Part shown: in pieces, positions 35,290-47,400 of the stretch
Numbering within the stretch: the stretch's first letter is position 1
Layout of the letters: every line of letters starts with the position of its first letter
From: Anseranas semipalmata
Lineage: Eukaryota; Chordata; Aves; Anseriformes; Anseranatidae
DNA: 64,000 nucleotides
Assembly (NCBI GenBank): GCA_013399115.1
Contig: VXAA01001401.1
Location: 186,001 to 250,000, forward strand
Direction of reading: 5' to 3'
The notes under the pieces: model-generated
What the model saw: the letters and a program-made list of their open reading frames with translations, nothing else
The model's database searches: none
What the model was told of the DNA's origin: nothing
Made by a program: the position numbers and the translations under genes

Positions 35290-36420
35290 CTTGGTTGACC
35301 TCAAAAGCTGAATCCCCTCCTCTCCCAGCTGGCAAGATGTAGCAGATATATTGCTCACCAAGTGATGGGCTGCAGTACTATTTCATGCACTGGAAAAGAA
35401 GAAACTGGCAGCTCTGTGCAGAGCATGGAAAATTTCAACAGCACTTGTCAAAGTCTGGAGGGGTCATGAACCACTACAAAGGGGAGCTTATACTAGGAAA
35501 TGGAAGGGGTTAATAACAAGGGATGCTAACAGGTTTTGATGTAACTGTGGAGCATCCGGAAGGTTGGAGGTTTAAGAAAAGGACCGCAAGTATCTCTGTG
35601 GTGGGCACTCTGCCATGAACCTCAGAGAACAGCCTCAGATCAGCCATAGACAAATATGTGGGCCTGTCATGGCAGGGACCTGGGGAAAAGACACTACCTA
35701 AAGAAAGCTTGGCTGACCTTACTGAAAAAAGTGATTGGGCCTGACTTTTTCCTTGCCAAAGGCTAACCAGCTAACCTTCCCAATGCATTAACACTGTTAA
35801 TGTTACAGTACAATATCATGGGAAGGGACAATATGGTTACGGGCAAGACCTACTCAGTTCCCTGTGGATTCGGATGGCCAATTGTGGGGCCAAGGCAGTA
35901 CTGGTGGCACTTCACCTGCTCAGAAGCGGCCACTAGCACCAGGAAAGACCTGAGTGATGGAAATACACAGGGGCTGCGTTGCTGCATCTTGAAGGCAGCT
36001 GCAAGGCTCCAAATGCCAGAGATAATGTTACCCCTGTAAGACACTAACGTGTACAACTGTGCATATTCCCATCATCCATAGACAAGCTCAGTTTTGTGTT
36101 GTTTTATTTCAGACTCAAAATAAGGAAGCTAGGTTAAAGTTAGCTGTTATTAAGGGGAAACTCTAGCGATGGAGATCAAGCCTGATTATTTTAATGAATT
36201 CTCATGTGTTTTCTTTTTGCATTTACCTTAGTCTGTACTCATTACTTAATGTAGTTATGTCCTTTCTCTAATAAAGCCTTTCTTTTATACTCTAACAGCT
36301 CCCGGTCATTTTTAGTTGTGAACATCTTGAAAGGTTATGAAGAATATATGACACCTCATTCTTCCAACTGCTAGGTGGAAAGACTGTGTAGTAAGAATCC
36401 AGCATCCGGACCCATTTTAA
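35290..36420 (+). mobile_element. Possible degraded retroviral LTR-type fragment
   Basis: This region is less AT-rich than its flanks. It ends with AATAAAGCC-type sequence (AATAAA at 36270-36275) followed by TTCTTTTATACTCTAACAG, a layout like the R-U5 part of retroviral LTRs. I have a weak sense of having seen it as a dispersed avian repeat, but could find no TG...CA ends or target duplication by eye. The limits are approximate. Confidence 0.35.
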
Positions 36421-39387
36421 GGAAGGAACACGTACATCATAGCATCCTAAAAATCAAAGGGTTTGTTTATTCATTTTGTCCTTCAAGAACAGTTTCTCTT
36501 TCTCCAACTATTTGTTAAAGTAGAAGATAATAGAAATCACATACTTTGTAAATCTAAGTAGTTGATGCTGTAATCATCCTTTACCTAGCCCACTCTAAAC
36601 AAGCAATATGGAAACTGTGTGCAAAGTGCTTTGTTTATTTATCACGGCTGAAACATTTTTCCTAGAGCTGCCTTTGTATATTTTACATGCAAATAACCAT
36701 GTTTTGTTCACTCCTCCAAAACTGCACTGTAAAGAGAAAGCTATTTATGAGCAGCAGTGTTTGTTGCCAACCTCCTTAAGTGTCAGTTATGAGTGCTTGT
36801 TTTGACATGATCAAATATTCATCAGTACTACCAAAACCAGAGACAAATGAAATATTCATAATCATCTGAGGGAAGTCTGCCAGTCTTTGAACATTTAGTC
36901 TATTACAGTTTCTTGAAATGAACAGAAGGGAGCTAGACTTTTTAATGCAAGAGATGGAGTAGAGGAAAAAGCTGGGAAAAGACTATTCTTCTTCCTTTAC
37001 AAACCAGTCAAGTGAGACAGTCTTCTCTGTTTGTTTCTAACATGAAGAAATTAGAAATGTTTATGTTTATTGGTATGAATAACCATCCACAAACTCCAGG
37101 AGTGTCTCAAACTAAGTAGTGACTCAAATGCCAGTGATGATGAGCTTTCTCCTCTCCTGTATTTATGGATTCTTTCCTTGAGCAAAAACAAGGGAAAAAG
37201 AAAAAAAAAAAAAAAAAGCAGCAAGAGCTCTAAAAATATGTAGGAAATGGAAGCTCCAAGTAATCTGCTTCTCAATGTGGGTTACTCTAGAACTGTTACT
37301 TTATGGATTAATACTAAGATAGATGAAGTACTTTTATTTTTATTTAAGAGAGACAATCATGGGAAAGCAGGGCTCACTGGCTTAAAACTGAATACCTTCT
37401 TTATTAGCATTTCAGTGGCTAACTCCAAAACAAGAGTGAACATTGAAGAGATGCATAGTCTCTGTGGAAGCAGGGACTAAACAGAAACATCTGCTTCAGG
37501 TCGTCTTACCATCCAATGGGTCCTGACTCTACAAAGCATTTACACTTGCATGGTCACTGGTGAAGTGAGATTTAAACATGCGTCTGAGCACTTTGCACAG
37601 TTGGGGCCACATAATGAGTTAATACAAACAAATACAGAAGGAGAAAGCCATAAAAACACACAAGGGGCTTTGTAGTTAATTATCTTAATGTCACTGTCAA
37701 ATTTAGAAACTGAAGTCCATAGGAAGGATATTTTATCAGCTGAAGTCTGGCTTTATTGGGAATTTTTGTTATTAAAATGGGAGTAGTCATCTTAATGCCT
37801 CAAGGTGAATTGAAGACATGCTTTAAATACAAAATTTAGGGCTTCATACACTGCCCTTGAAGCATAAAAGCTATTGCTGCTAATATCAGTGAAGTTCTGT
37901 TGTGGGCTTAAGAAACACTATAATCCTCTTAGTTGCAGGAATTATTTCACTGTACTAGCTAACGGGCTTTTAACAGCAATTTGACTTACACAGTGAACAC
38001 ATTCGCATGCACATAAACAAGGAGCTCATGGTGTCACTTCCATCATATATGACATATTTTATCCTGACCTTCTTTCCTCACTATGGATTTTCTAGCGTCA
38101 GTGTGCTTGAGAAAATTAAAGGTGTATTATGCATGGCTATCATTTTGTTTGTGTAACAGTCCGGTTTTAGAAAGAGAAGTACACTAGATACTCATATCTT
38201 CCCCAAGTGGGGGCTATCTCTTTTCCCTCTCTAGCTACAGCCTTACCCAGCAAGGATGATGGTTACAAAAACATGAGCTTGGGCTTCCCATGCACTGAGT
38301 TGGCAGGACTGAAGCCAATTCCAGTGCAAGAGCTGAGCACACACTGCACTCAGCCAGGAGGCTATCATACTCAGCCTCCCAGTCAGCTGGGCTCTGCACT
38401 GGGCTAATGCAGATGTATGAGGTTTGGAGCTGCCTCATGTCCAACCAACCTGAGCATGGGCAAGGTGTGCCTACCCCTACAGCAGCCTGGCTGGACAGAC
38501 GTACAGGGCCAGGAGAAGTTGTATGCCTCCAGCACACTGTGAGGAGCCCACAGCAAGCAACCCAGCCTTCAGAAGAAACTGATTCATGCATAGTGACTGA
38601 TTAATTGAATGGTCTGAAGGCATCATAGCAACAAGTAAAGCAATTTGGAAACATTACCATCTATGCTCAATTAAAACAAACAAATAAATAAATAAATAAA
38701 AATACTTCTGAAGTGAAATAAAGCTGAAGTGCCACCAGACCTGGCTGCTCATTTAAGCAGATATATTCTTTGTGAAGATATACACTCCTAAAAAATGTTC
38801 TTTGTATCTATGTCCTTCAGTAATGGTTGCACTGCACAGAGCTGCTATCTCTGATATTTGCAGTGTCACTTCCATGGCATTCATCTGCCTGAAATAAATC
38901 AAAGATATGTAGAAAATAAGATATGTGGAAAATGAAAACTGAAAAGGCAGTGAGGTATGTTTGCTATCTAGAGACATAATCAGTTGAAAAAAAACTGGGG
39001 ATGCAAGAAACATCAAATGTTATGTCCAAAGTTATTTAAAATACAATTAATATCCTATCGAAAATATGATCAAAAGAAACTGTTTGCTGTAAAATATTAA
39101 GATTATTGGGTTTTTGTGTGTCTAACATGTCTTACCCTATTTACACAAAGTCCCTAGACATTTTGGAAGACGGTAGTAGATAGCAAGCCATTTCCTTGAA
39201 GCGATCGAGTCTAATTTGTACAAAATGATAGGAATCACAAAGTGTATTATTTTCTTGTATTTGATTGCTTGTCTAAGTTCTGTTCTAGTGATCATGTTGT
39301 AACTGGCCTTGACTCACACTGACATCCTTATCAGTGGGCTCAACGAGAATATGTTGGCCTGAATTAGCTTAAAACGAGAGACCTGCA
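36421..39387. other. Opsin intron 2, no gene recognised
   Basis: Intronic DNA. It contains a poly(A) run at 37200-37217 and an (AAAT)n run at about 38684-38701. The stretch 38200-38600 is GC-richer and has ORFs on both strands, with no recognisable protein. Confidence 0.55.
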
Positions 39388-39538
39388 TGGATGAGCAAGG
39401 AGCTCCTGGAAGGACTCAAATGGAAGAAGGAAGAATACAGAATGTGGAAAAAGGGACAGGTCTCTTGGGACCAATATAGGGACATCGTCAGAGGATGCAG
39501 GGATGCAACAAGGAAGGCCAAGGCCAAGAGAGAGAGGT
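39388..39538 (+). mobile_element. CR1 LINE fragment (linker before reverse transcriptase)
   Basis: An isolated 50-codon open block reads [11 protein letters not shown], then [16 protein letters not shown], then [11 protein letters not shown]. This matches the stretch between endonuclease and reverse transcriptase in CR1 ORF2. Flanking DNA is not recognisably CR1, so it is an old remnant whose reading frame happens to survive. Confidence 0.8.
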
Positions 39539-41196
39539 CAAGTTTTCCAACATTTTACTGAGGGATCACCTCCTGCTCCCCTGAAAATTTCTACTGACAT
39601 ATAAGATAAAGCAGGGCATCATTAAGGACATGTGAGTATGCCTTTGACATGTAGCTATTTATATTTAAATAAGCCTAATATGTGTGCTTGGACCTGGCTG
39701 TCAGATTTTGTGGACTGTGCACAGGATATAAATCAAAAGTGGCTTCAAAGCTCTCCTCTCATTGGCATTTTTAAAAATACAGCAATTACACTGAAGCTGG
39801 CCTGAAAGCATTCTCCTCCATACTTATACATACATGACAGACCTTTTTCCTCAAATTATTATGCATTTGGCATAGGTCTGTTCAGTAAAACACACACACA
39901 CACACACAAAGAAACAAAAACAACAGAACAACCCTGCAACATCTGGAAGTTTTCAATCCATCTCAGGAACAGGAGCCCCAGCACCCTTCTGAATTTTAAT
40001 GTTGCTCTACAGCACATCATCCTTTTTTCAACACAGAAAGACAAGTAGGAGGGAGAAATTCAAGTAAACTGCTAAATTAAATGAACAAAATTTAGGCAGT
40101 AAGACTGAAGTTCAGGTGTATAAACATTTTTTTTCCTCAGGAGGCTGTGTACCCAGAATTGTGTTGTGCCTGAAGTTAGGTCTCTCTGGCCTTCACTCTG
40201 ATGTGCTAGAGAGGGTAAGCAAGGGGAAATTGGCTTAGTGAGTTATACCCAGTCTGGGTGTTTATAAACATTTACCTTAGCTCACAGAAAATGAAGATAA
40301 ATTCCTTTCTGCAGCTTGTGTGTTACAGACAGTCCTCTATAAATTATGTATTATTTTAAGACTTCACATTAGGAAACCCATACTTAAGCTGTTGTAAAGT
40401 TTCCTATTTGTTTTAGATTACTAAAAAGGCAAGGTAAGCAGAACCAAACTATTATAATTTCATGAGTTCAATACATTATCCTGTAAAGCAGTCTTTGTGC
40501 AGAAATTTCTGCTTGTGGAAGGCTGTGATTAAACACAAAATAATCCAGGACTAAACAAGACTAAAGCCCTTGCTTAAATACTGTCTAATCCTCTCCCCAA
40601 ATCCCCTACCATTAGATGGGTGACGAGGGCAGAGTGTCTCCAGACATGGTGCATATGCAAACATGATGTGGCCCCTACAGCCTGCCAGGCATCACTGAGC
40701 TGCAAGCACACGCTTGGCACAGGGAGGAGGCTCTTGCTTTTTGAGAGAGTTAGGGTTGCATGGTACATTACAAATACTTCTCAGTGCCTGGTCAGCTTGC
40801 ACAAGCTGATAATATATGTAGGTATGGCAGAATCATATACACAGAGATGGCCTCAAACCCACAAAGAGGTGAGAGCACTGGAATTTTTCAAGCCCACTGT
40901 ATTTCCATTTGTTTTGTAGTCCTGTGGATGTTGGCACTTACTTTTTGCAAACAAAACAGGGTAATTCCTGACAAGAGACAGCAGGTAGGAACCTTTTATC
41001 TCGTTTTGAGCACATAGGTTTAGATAGGCCTGACATAGGACTTCCACCACCTGTTTTTGTCTGTCTGTCTGTCTCTCCTGATTGTAACAGAAGCCCAGAA
41101 AACAGTCTGGGAACAGAAGTCTACAGTTTAGATGGCTCCAAGTTAGGTAGGTCAATGAGGTAAGTGTCTTTTTTTTGTTGTTGTTTGTTTTTTGCT
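39539..41196. other. Opsin intron 2, no gene recognised
   Basis: AT-rich intron with a (CA)n run at 39891-39908. No exon, RNA gene or transposon was recognised. Confidence 0.55.
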
Positions 41197-41344
41197 TATT
41201 ATTATTATTATNNNNNNNNNNNNNNNNNNNNNNNNNNNNNNNNNNNNNNNNNNNNNNNNNNNNNNNNNNNNNNNNNNNNNNNNNNNNNNNNNNNNNNNNN
41301 NNNNATAATTATTAATAATAATAATAAATATTTTTAATTAATAA
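41197..41344. repeat. ATT/AAT repeat with internal assembly gap
   Basis: (TTA)n runs into 93 N (41212-41304) and emerges in (ATA)n. The flanks are the two strands of the same trinucleotide, so the gap may hide a palindromic or inverted arrangement that defeated assembly. Confidence 0.9.
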
Positions 41345-41548
41345 ATATTGTACAGGTATAGTAAATATTGAAAAGTAGGTTTTAGTTCTTCATTTATTAT
41401 TCATGAAGAGGTTCCTACAAATAAACTAGTTGTTGTTCCTGCCGTGTTCAGAAGCTGTATCTCCAATGGCTACTCCAAATAACTGAAGTGTATGAGGTAC
41501 TTCAGGTGTTGTTTTTTTTAGATCTACCTAGAATAAATACATTTATGA

Positions 41549-41710
41549 AAAAGAAAAAGAAAAAGAAAAACAAAAAGGAAAAGGAAAAGGAAAAGAAAAA
41601 GAAAAAGAAAAAGAAAAAGAAAAAGAAAAAGAAAAAGAAAAAGAAAAAGAAAAAGAAAAAGAAAAAGAAAAAGAAAAAGAAAAAGAAAAAGAAAAAGAAA
41701 AAGAAAAAGA
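41549..41710. repeat. (AAAAAG)n hexanucleotide microsatellite
   Basis: About 160 bp of AAAAAG repeats, with a few AAAAGG and AAAAAC variants at the left end. It is purine-only on + and pyrimidine-only on -, so capable of triplex formation. ORFs through it are artefacts. Confidence 0.95.
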
Positions 41711-41719
41711 GTCCTCCTT

Positions 41720-44199
41720 TTTCTAGTTAAAAGACTAGTTGCTGTCCTGATATAATGTCCTGAAATAATAATAATAAAAAAAAGCAAGTCGCACTGCAGT
41801 GAGATATTCATAATACTGGGTCAAAGATCTAATAATATATCAAAGATTTGATACTACAAGGGGAAGAAAACATAAAAAACTGTGAGAAACAGATCAGGGA
41901 ATAGATAAGCAAAGAATATATGATTAAACATGGAGGAGGTATCATTCATTCTCTAGTCCATATTATATGGCTTCTTCAAGTAATTCTTCCACAGAGGTTT
42001 TCCTAGGCTGATGCTACACGTGCTGTGTTTGTAATGTTGTTGTACCTAATGACATTTGCATACTTGTAGGAGAACCATCACAGCTTCAGTCTCGGATCAC
42101 CTATTATGACCATCCCTTTAATGCTACTTTGAGGATCACCTCCATGAAGCAGCATTCTTCTTCACAGCAGGGCCCACTATAAAAGGAAGATAGTGGGTCT
42201 GTTAAACCTCTTGGTCTGAATAAACACACACTGCCAGAAACATTCTCTATGAAGGGAAAATCCTGTCCACTTTGGGCAGCCAGCCATTGTCCCACATGAA
42301 ATCAAGTTGTAGAAGATGGTGTGTGGGAGTAATTTTTCCAAGCCTGCAGCACTAATGATTTTCATGCTTTCAAACAAGCAAGCTTCATTATTTTCAGAGA
42401 TCCATAATCTTCAACTGAGGTTTTATATGATTTTGAAGCCATGCCACCCCCAAAAGAAACAAAAGGCCCCCAGAAAAAAACATGTGAATGATGAGAAGGG
42501 TTCAGAAGGCATCAGATATAGAGTAAGGCAGCTGGAGGGCAGCAATATGACATGCAAAAAAAAAAAAAAAAAAAAAAGGATAAGAAAAACAAAGTCCTGG
42601 AGTGTTAAATCTATAAACGACCAGAGTCTATCCATGCCCAGTTAACAGACAAGTGAGATTCAGCAGTTATATGTCTTTACCATAGACTTCTGATATGCGA
42701 TAAGATATGGGTAAGAACAGGTCACAGTAGCTACAAAATACCAAAAAGATGTGAAGCTGGATTTTAAATACTATTCCTGACTAGAATGAAGCAACAAGAC
42801 CAACAAAAATAAAATGCTTTCTTGTATGGGTCAAAACAGTCTAGTTTTCCAAATGCTTACAATTAAGGGGCTGGCTGACAAACTAAATTTATACCCCATG
42901 TGTCCTTATGATGGAGTCTGTGAAAGCAATGATACATGAAAACTTATGTTTTATATATGTATATATATATGTGTATATATATATATATATATATGGAGCA
43001 GGAGAGATAATGCCATTTTTTTGTTTTGTTTCATTTTTACACCAAAACATAACTTAAAGTGCAACCATCTAGATGTCTTTCCTACAGAGACAAACATCAT
43101 TACAAAATATAGCAAATTAGTAAGACAAAACATATGTATGTACATTATTTTTTTAAAGATGTCTCTGAATTAATTTTTACCTTTTGACACGATTTTTCAG
43201 CTCTAGATAAAGCCAAATCTTGTCTTTTGTCTATTTTCTGAAGTTAGATATAACATTTGAAAAAAAAAAAAAAAGGAAGCAAATGTTTTCTAATGCAACA
43301 AATACTTAAATATGCATCACAAAGGATAATGAACACGTCACAAAGTATTCTCTAACTAACTGAAAACAAATGTCAAATATGACAGTCAGTTCCTTCCAAA
43401 AAATTTTGGGTTATAGCTGTTGGGTTATAGTATTCAGAAATCTGGCATTCTGGAAGTTTATTTTACTTCATCAGATGCATATTGAAATAAATATCAGCTG
43501 GTAGAGTCGAAGGACTGAAATTCTCTGCTTTTCTACAATTTTGCTTTCATATTGCCATAAACTACTCCGGTATTGCAAATTTCCTGTTACCTTGATGATC
43601 TAGTACTCCAAATTTCCTGTTATCTTGATGAATTTGTTTTACAATATTTGCAAATAAATGTTGGGAATGCCATGAATTCTAATACACTTAAAATTGTACA
43701 ACCAGAGGACTGGAGGGATTCTTAAGAGATCGGGCAGTGTCCATCACTCCTCCTTCCCCAGTACACACTCTAATGCAGGACAAGTTTTCTTAGACCAGCC
43801 AGAGAACTACTGGCAAATAGAAGGATATTTTATGTCCCTAAATAAACTGTTTCATGATTTCAATACTTATATCCTTACAAACCCTTGGTAGTATCTGATC
43901 TAAACCTTCATTTCTCTAAATTGTTTCTTTTTGTCTTTCCGTGAGTGTGTGTGTAAGAATAAAATGTTAAAACGTAAATGAATACAGTTCAATTTGACCA
44001 ACTTTTGACCAACTTATGTTGTCAGTTCTGACCTGGAATATTGAAATGCAAAGGGACTGACATCCTTCTGGAGTAGTGAGGGAAAGAACAACAATTATAA
44101 AGAAAATAAATTCTGTCTCCTGGTTGCTGTGGCCCAGCCACGATTTAATGGGGTATCTATAGAAAGGAAGTAGTTGAAAATGTTCAGCTTATGGATCTA
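41720..44199. other. Opsin intron 2, no gene recognised
   Basis: Intronic, with poly(A) at 42557-42577 and an alternating (TA)n stretch at 42952-42995. No exon or transposon was recognised. Confidence 0.55.
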
Positions 44200-44425
44200 C
44201 CTGGAATCCAGACAGAAAACTGGTGGAGCTGTGTGATGAGAAAGGTGTAAAAGGTGTACTCAGGGTTGAGAAGGCTCTCAGACAGAAATGCCATGAAGTC
44301 CTTGCATCAGTCTTCACTGCCAATGCTGGGAAAATCCCATGAATTCTTTGTAGCAGATATATCAGAGGACCTAGATCAATTTGAGGTAAAAACGTAAGAA
44401 GTATTTGACCAAATAATTATGTCAG
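44200..44425 (+). mobile_element. Possible old CR1-like LINE fragment
   Basis: CATGAAGTCCTTGCATCAGT, followed by a TCTTCACTGC stretch and then SEDLDQFEV-like codons, resembles the CR1 ORF2 segment just upstream of the reverse transcriptase fingers. There are frame breaks. The match is weak and from memory. Confidence 0.45.
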
Positions 44426-47400
44426 TGGATGTTGGGGAATGAAGGGAGAATGAGCCACAGAGAGTGGCCAGGTGGGCATGCACTCCCTAGATATCATCTG
44501 CTATAGTCACTGTTGGGAGCAGAATAGGAGGGGGATAGACCACTGGTGGGGCATCCTTATACTCACATGAAACACCAGGGGAACAGTATACAGAATTTAG
44601 CTTAGAGAACGTGGTCTTGTTGCAGAATTTGCCTTCCCTAAAAAAATTAAGCTAGAGATTATGCACACTTTAGCTATTGGTGCTTAAGGTTTTGCTGGAT
44701 CTGTACGATAAATTCCCTTCTGTAATCTACCTGTATTTCAGAATAAAAGATATTACATATGTCACCTTATGCTCAAGAGGCACTCCTGACTTCATATTTT
44801 ACTTCACTGTCTATATATACTTATTTGCTCTTAGAATGATTTTTTTTTTTTTTTAAATCTATATGTTGTTGACATTATGGAAATTCATTAATTCTCCTCT
44901 GAAAACAATAGCCACAGTTATTTCATCTTGTGGACACTTACTGATGAGGACAGAAAAAAGTCTTCTGAAGTATTTTTTTTCCTTTCAAGATATTTTTGTG
45001 CAACCACCTTGAACATAAGGTTAGACAGCTACTAAGCCTATGAAAGCCAGAAAATTGTTAAAATTGCCCACAGCACAGAGCATTCATCCAAGAAGGGTGT
45101 ACCTCCAGAATACTTGCAGCTGACTTTGCAACAGGCCCCCACTGTTCTTCACTGAAACAAAGTCCACCAAACTTGCATTAAGGCAGGTCAGTGATTTCTG
45201 CTGAGACACTAGTATCACTTAGGGAAGAAGTGACAGTTTTATAGCACTAATAGCACTGCTAGAGACCTGCTGGCATTTCTAGGAGAGAGTCAAGCATTTG
45301 AAAAAAAGTGATGAGCTGTGTTAACTTCACCATACTTAAATAAATTCTTGTCATCTCTCTTCAGCAAGAGCACAATACCTATAGTGCTGAAGCACAACTG
45401 TAAAGTATACTGACACTGAGTTATGGTGCTAGTATGCAAAAGGACTACATTATATGTTAAAACTAGAATTTGCAACTTTGCAAAAAATGATTAGTTGGCA
45501 AACTGCATTTCAGTTTTATCTTTGGCCTATAATCATATGGAAAGTAAAAAGCAGAAGATTACTGGTTTCTGATGGGCAGACTCACTTTGAAAGAAAGTGG
45601 TGAAAGACAACAAGAGCCCACCACGCACCAGCTTTGATACTACTCATGCTTTTGAACCTTGACAGATCCAAGTGCTCCGAGCATGTAAATTAACATTATT
45701 ATGACAAAGAAAGAATTTCAGTAAGAAAAAGACTAAACTAACCACTTAGAAGTTGACTGGGATAGTTGTTTTGGGAACTTTAGTGCTAAATAATATTTTT
45801 TCCCCTCAAATTTGTTTCTAGTTTGTGGAAGGGGAGGAGTGTAGCAGGCACATTTCTATGTTGTTGTTACTCTGATGCAGGTAACACTTTTAGAAGTGAT
45901 TTCTCGAAGTAACACAGATCTGTGAGTTATAGGAATACCAGAGGAATAGCACAGTACTGATGGCAACCAAAAACAACCAATACAGATTCCAAATTTTGTA
46001 TCCAAACAGAAAATTTGTTACCACACTGTAATGGTTCATTTGAGCTCTTTGCTATGCATTCTCACATAGCCTGAGGGGACGGTAACAGAATTCTATGAAT
46101 TAGATGAGATGATTAAATCAGATGATGGCTTTTCTTTAGCATATTTGAATATTTGTATACAGTGGTTAAAGTCTTGTAGGAGTGCATTGGCAGTTTAGCA
46201 GATAGCAAACTGACCTTTTGCCTGTGAGACCACTGACTCTGCATCTAAGTAGGTATAAGTTCATACAGCTGCAGTTTTTGTTCAGGAGTAATCGGAAAGT
46301 TACCTAATATAAAGGTTAAAGATACAGTGATGCTAGAGTTAGTCAGCAAACCTGATCAGCTAGCTGTACCTGAATGTGAGCATGAATTTGGATGGAAACA
46401 ATTGTTATCACCAAGCTTTCTGTTGACTGACCTTAACGTGAACAGGAAAAGAAAGGAGGGCAAAGGAGATAAGAAGATGGGAGAGGAGGGGAAAAAGAGG
46501 GAAAAAAGGAAAGGAAAATGAGGGGAAAAGACCAGTGAATCTTATAACCAAATATATGTTCATGACAATGCCTTTTTCTACTTACATTGCAGAGTTCAAT
46601 GAATAGCCTGTCCAGGAGGTTTATCAGCATGCCACAGCTCTTAAAAAACTCCACTTTTTCATAGCAGCTGTTTTAGCTTAATGAGCAAGCTTTTCCTCTT
46701 GTGCCTCTTTATATGTGCAACTACAGCACAAGCACCAGAAAGAAGGACAAAGAGTCAAAATGCGGAATTACTTTGAAATGTAACACCACAACTGAAAAAT
46801 TATAATGTTTGAACAATGGTTTATGAGGATATTTTTCTTACTATTTCATCTCTCTCTGAAAAGGTCTGTAGCTCTGATCATATTTGTTACCCTTTTTTTG
46901 CCCTTCCCATTTCTCCCCCATCTTCTTCAAACAGATGACCAGAATTCTTTGCAATATTCAAGTTTACACAACAATACAATAACATCAGGGATTTTTCTTG
47001 CAATCCCTTTCCTAGTACTTCCCAGCATTCTATTTATTCTTGTGCTTTTCCTAAGCACAACAATTAATTTTTCATAAAATTACTCAAACTGACTCCTTTG
47101 AAGTGATAACCGAGAGCCTTTCATTATATATGTTTGTATATGCATTATAAATGCTACAGTTGCTTTCCTCTGCACAAGTAACTACACCTCAGGTGCTGTT
47201 ATCATCTACTGCTCTTGTAGGCCTTGCAAACTCTGTTCTTCCTCTCTAGCAGTACTGTGGCTTACGTAGCCCACTCCACCGCTAATCTATGACACTATTG
47301 CAAAATATTCTTGTTCCCCTTGTTCCCAGGTTTCCTGCTGCAGACAGTCATTGCTGGCCACTGCAATGATGACTACTCCTAACTGCAAAACATGTCCTTC

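Noticed and set aside
41488..41811. Lysine-rich and Phe/Leu-rich ORFs
   Set aside because: Products of the AAAAAG microsatellite.
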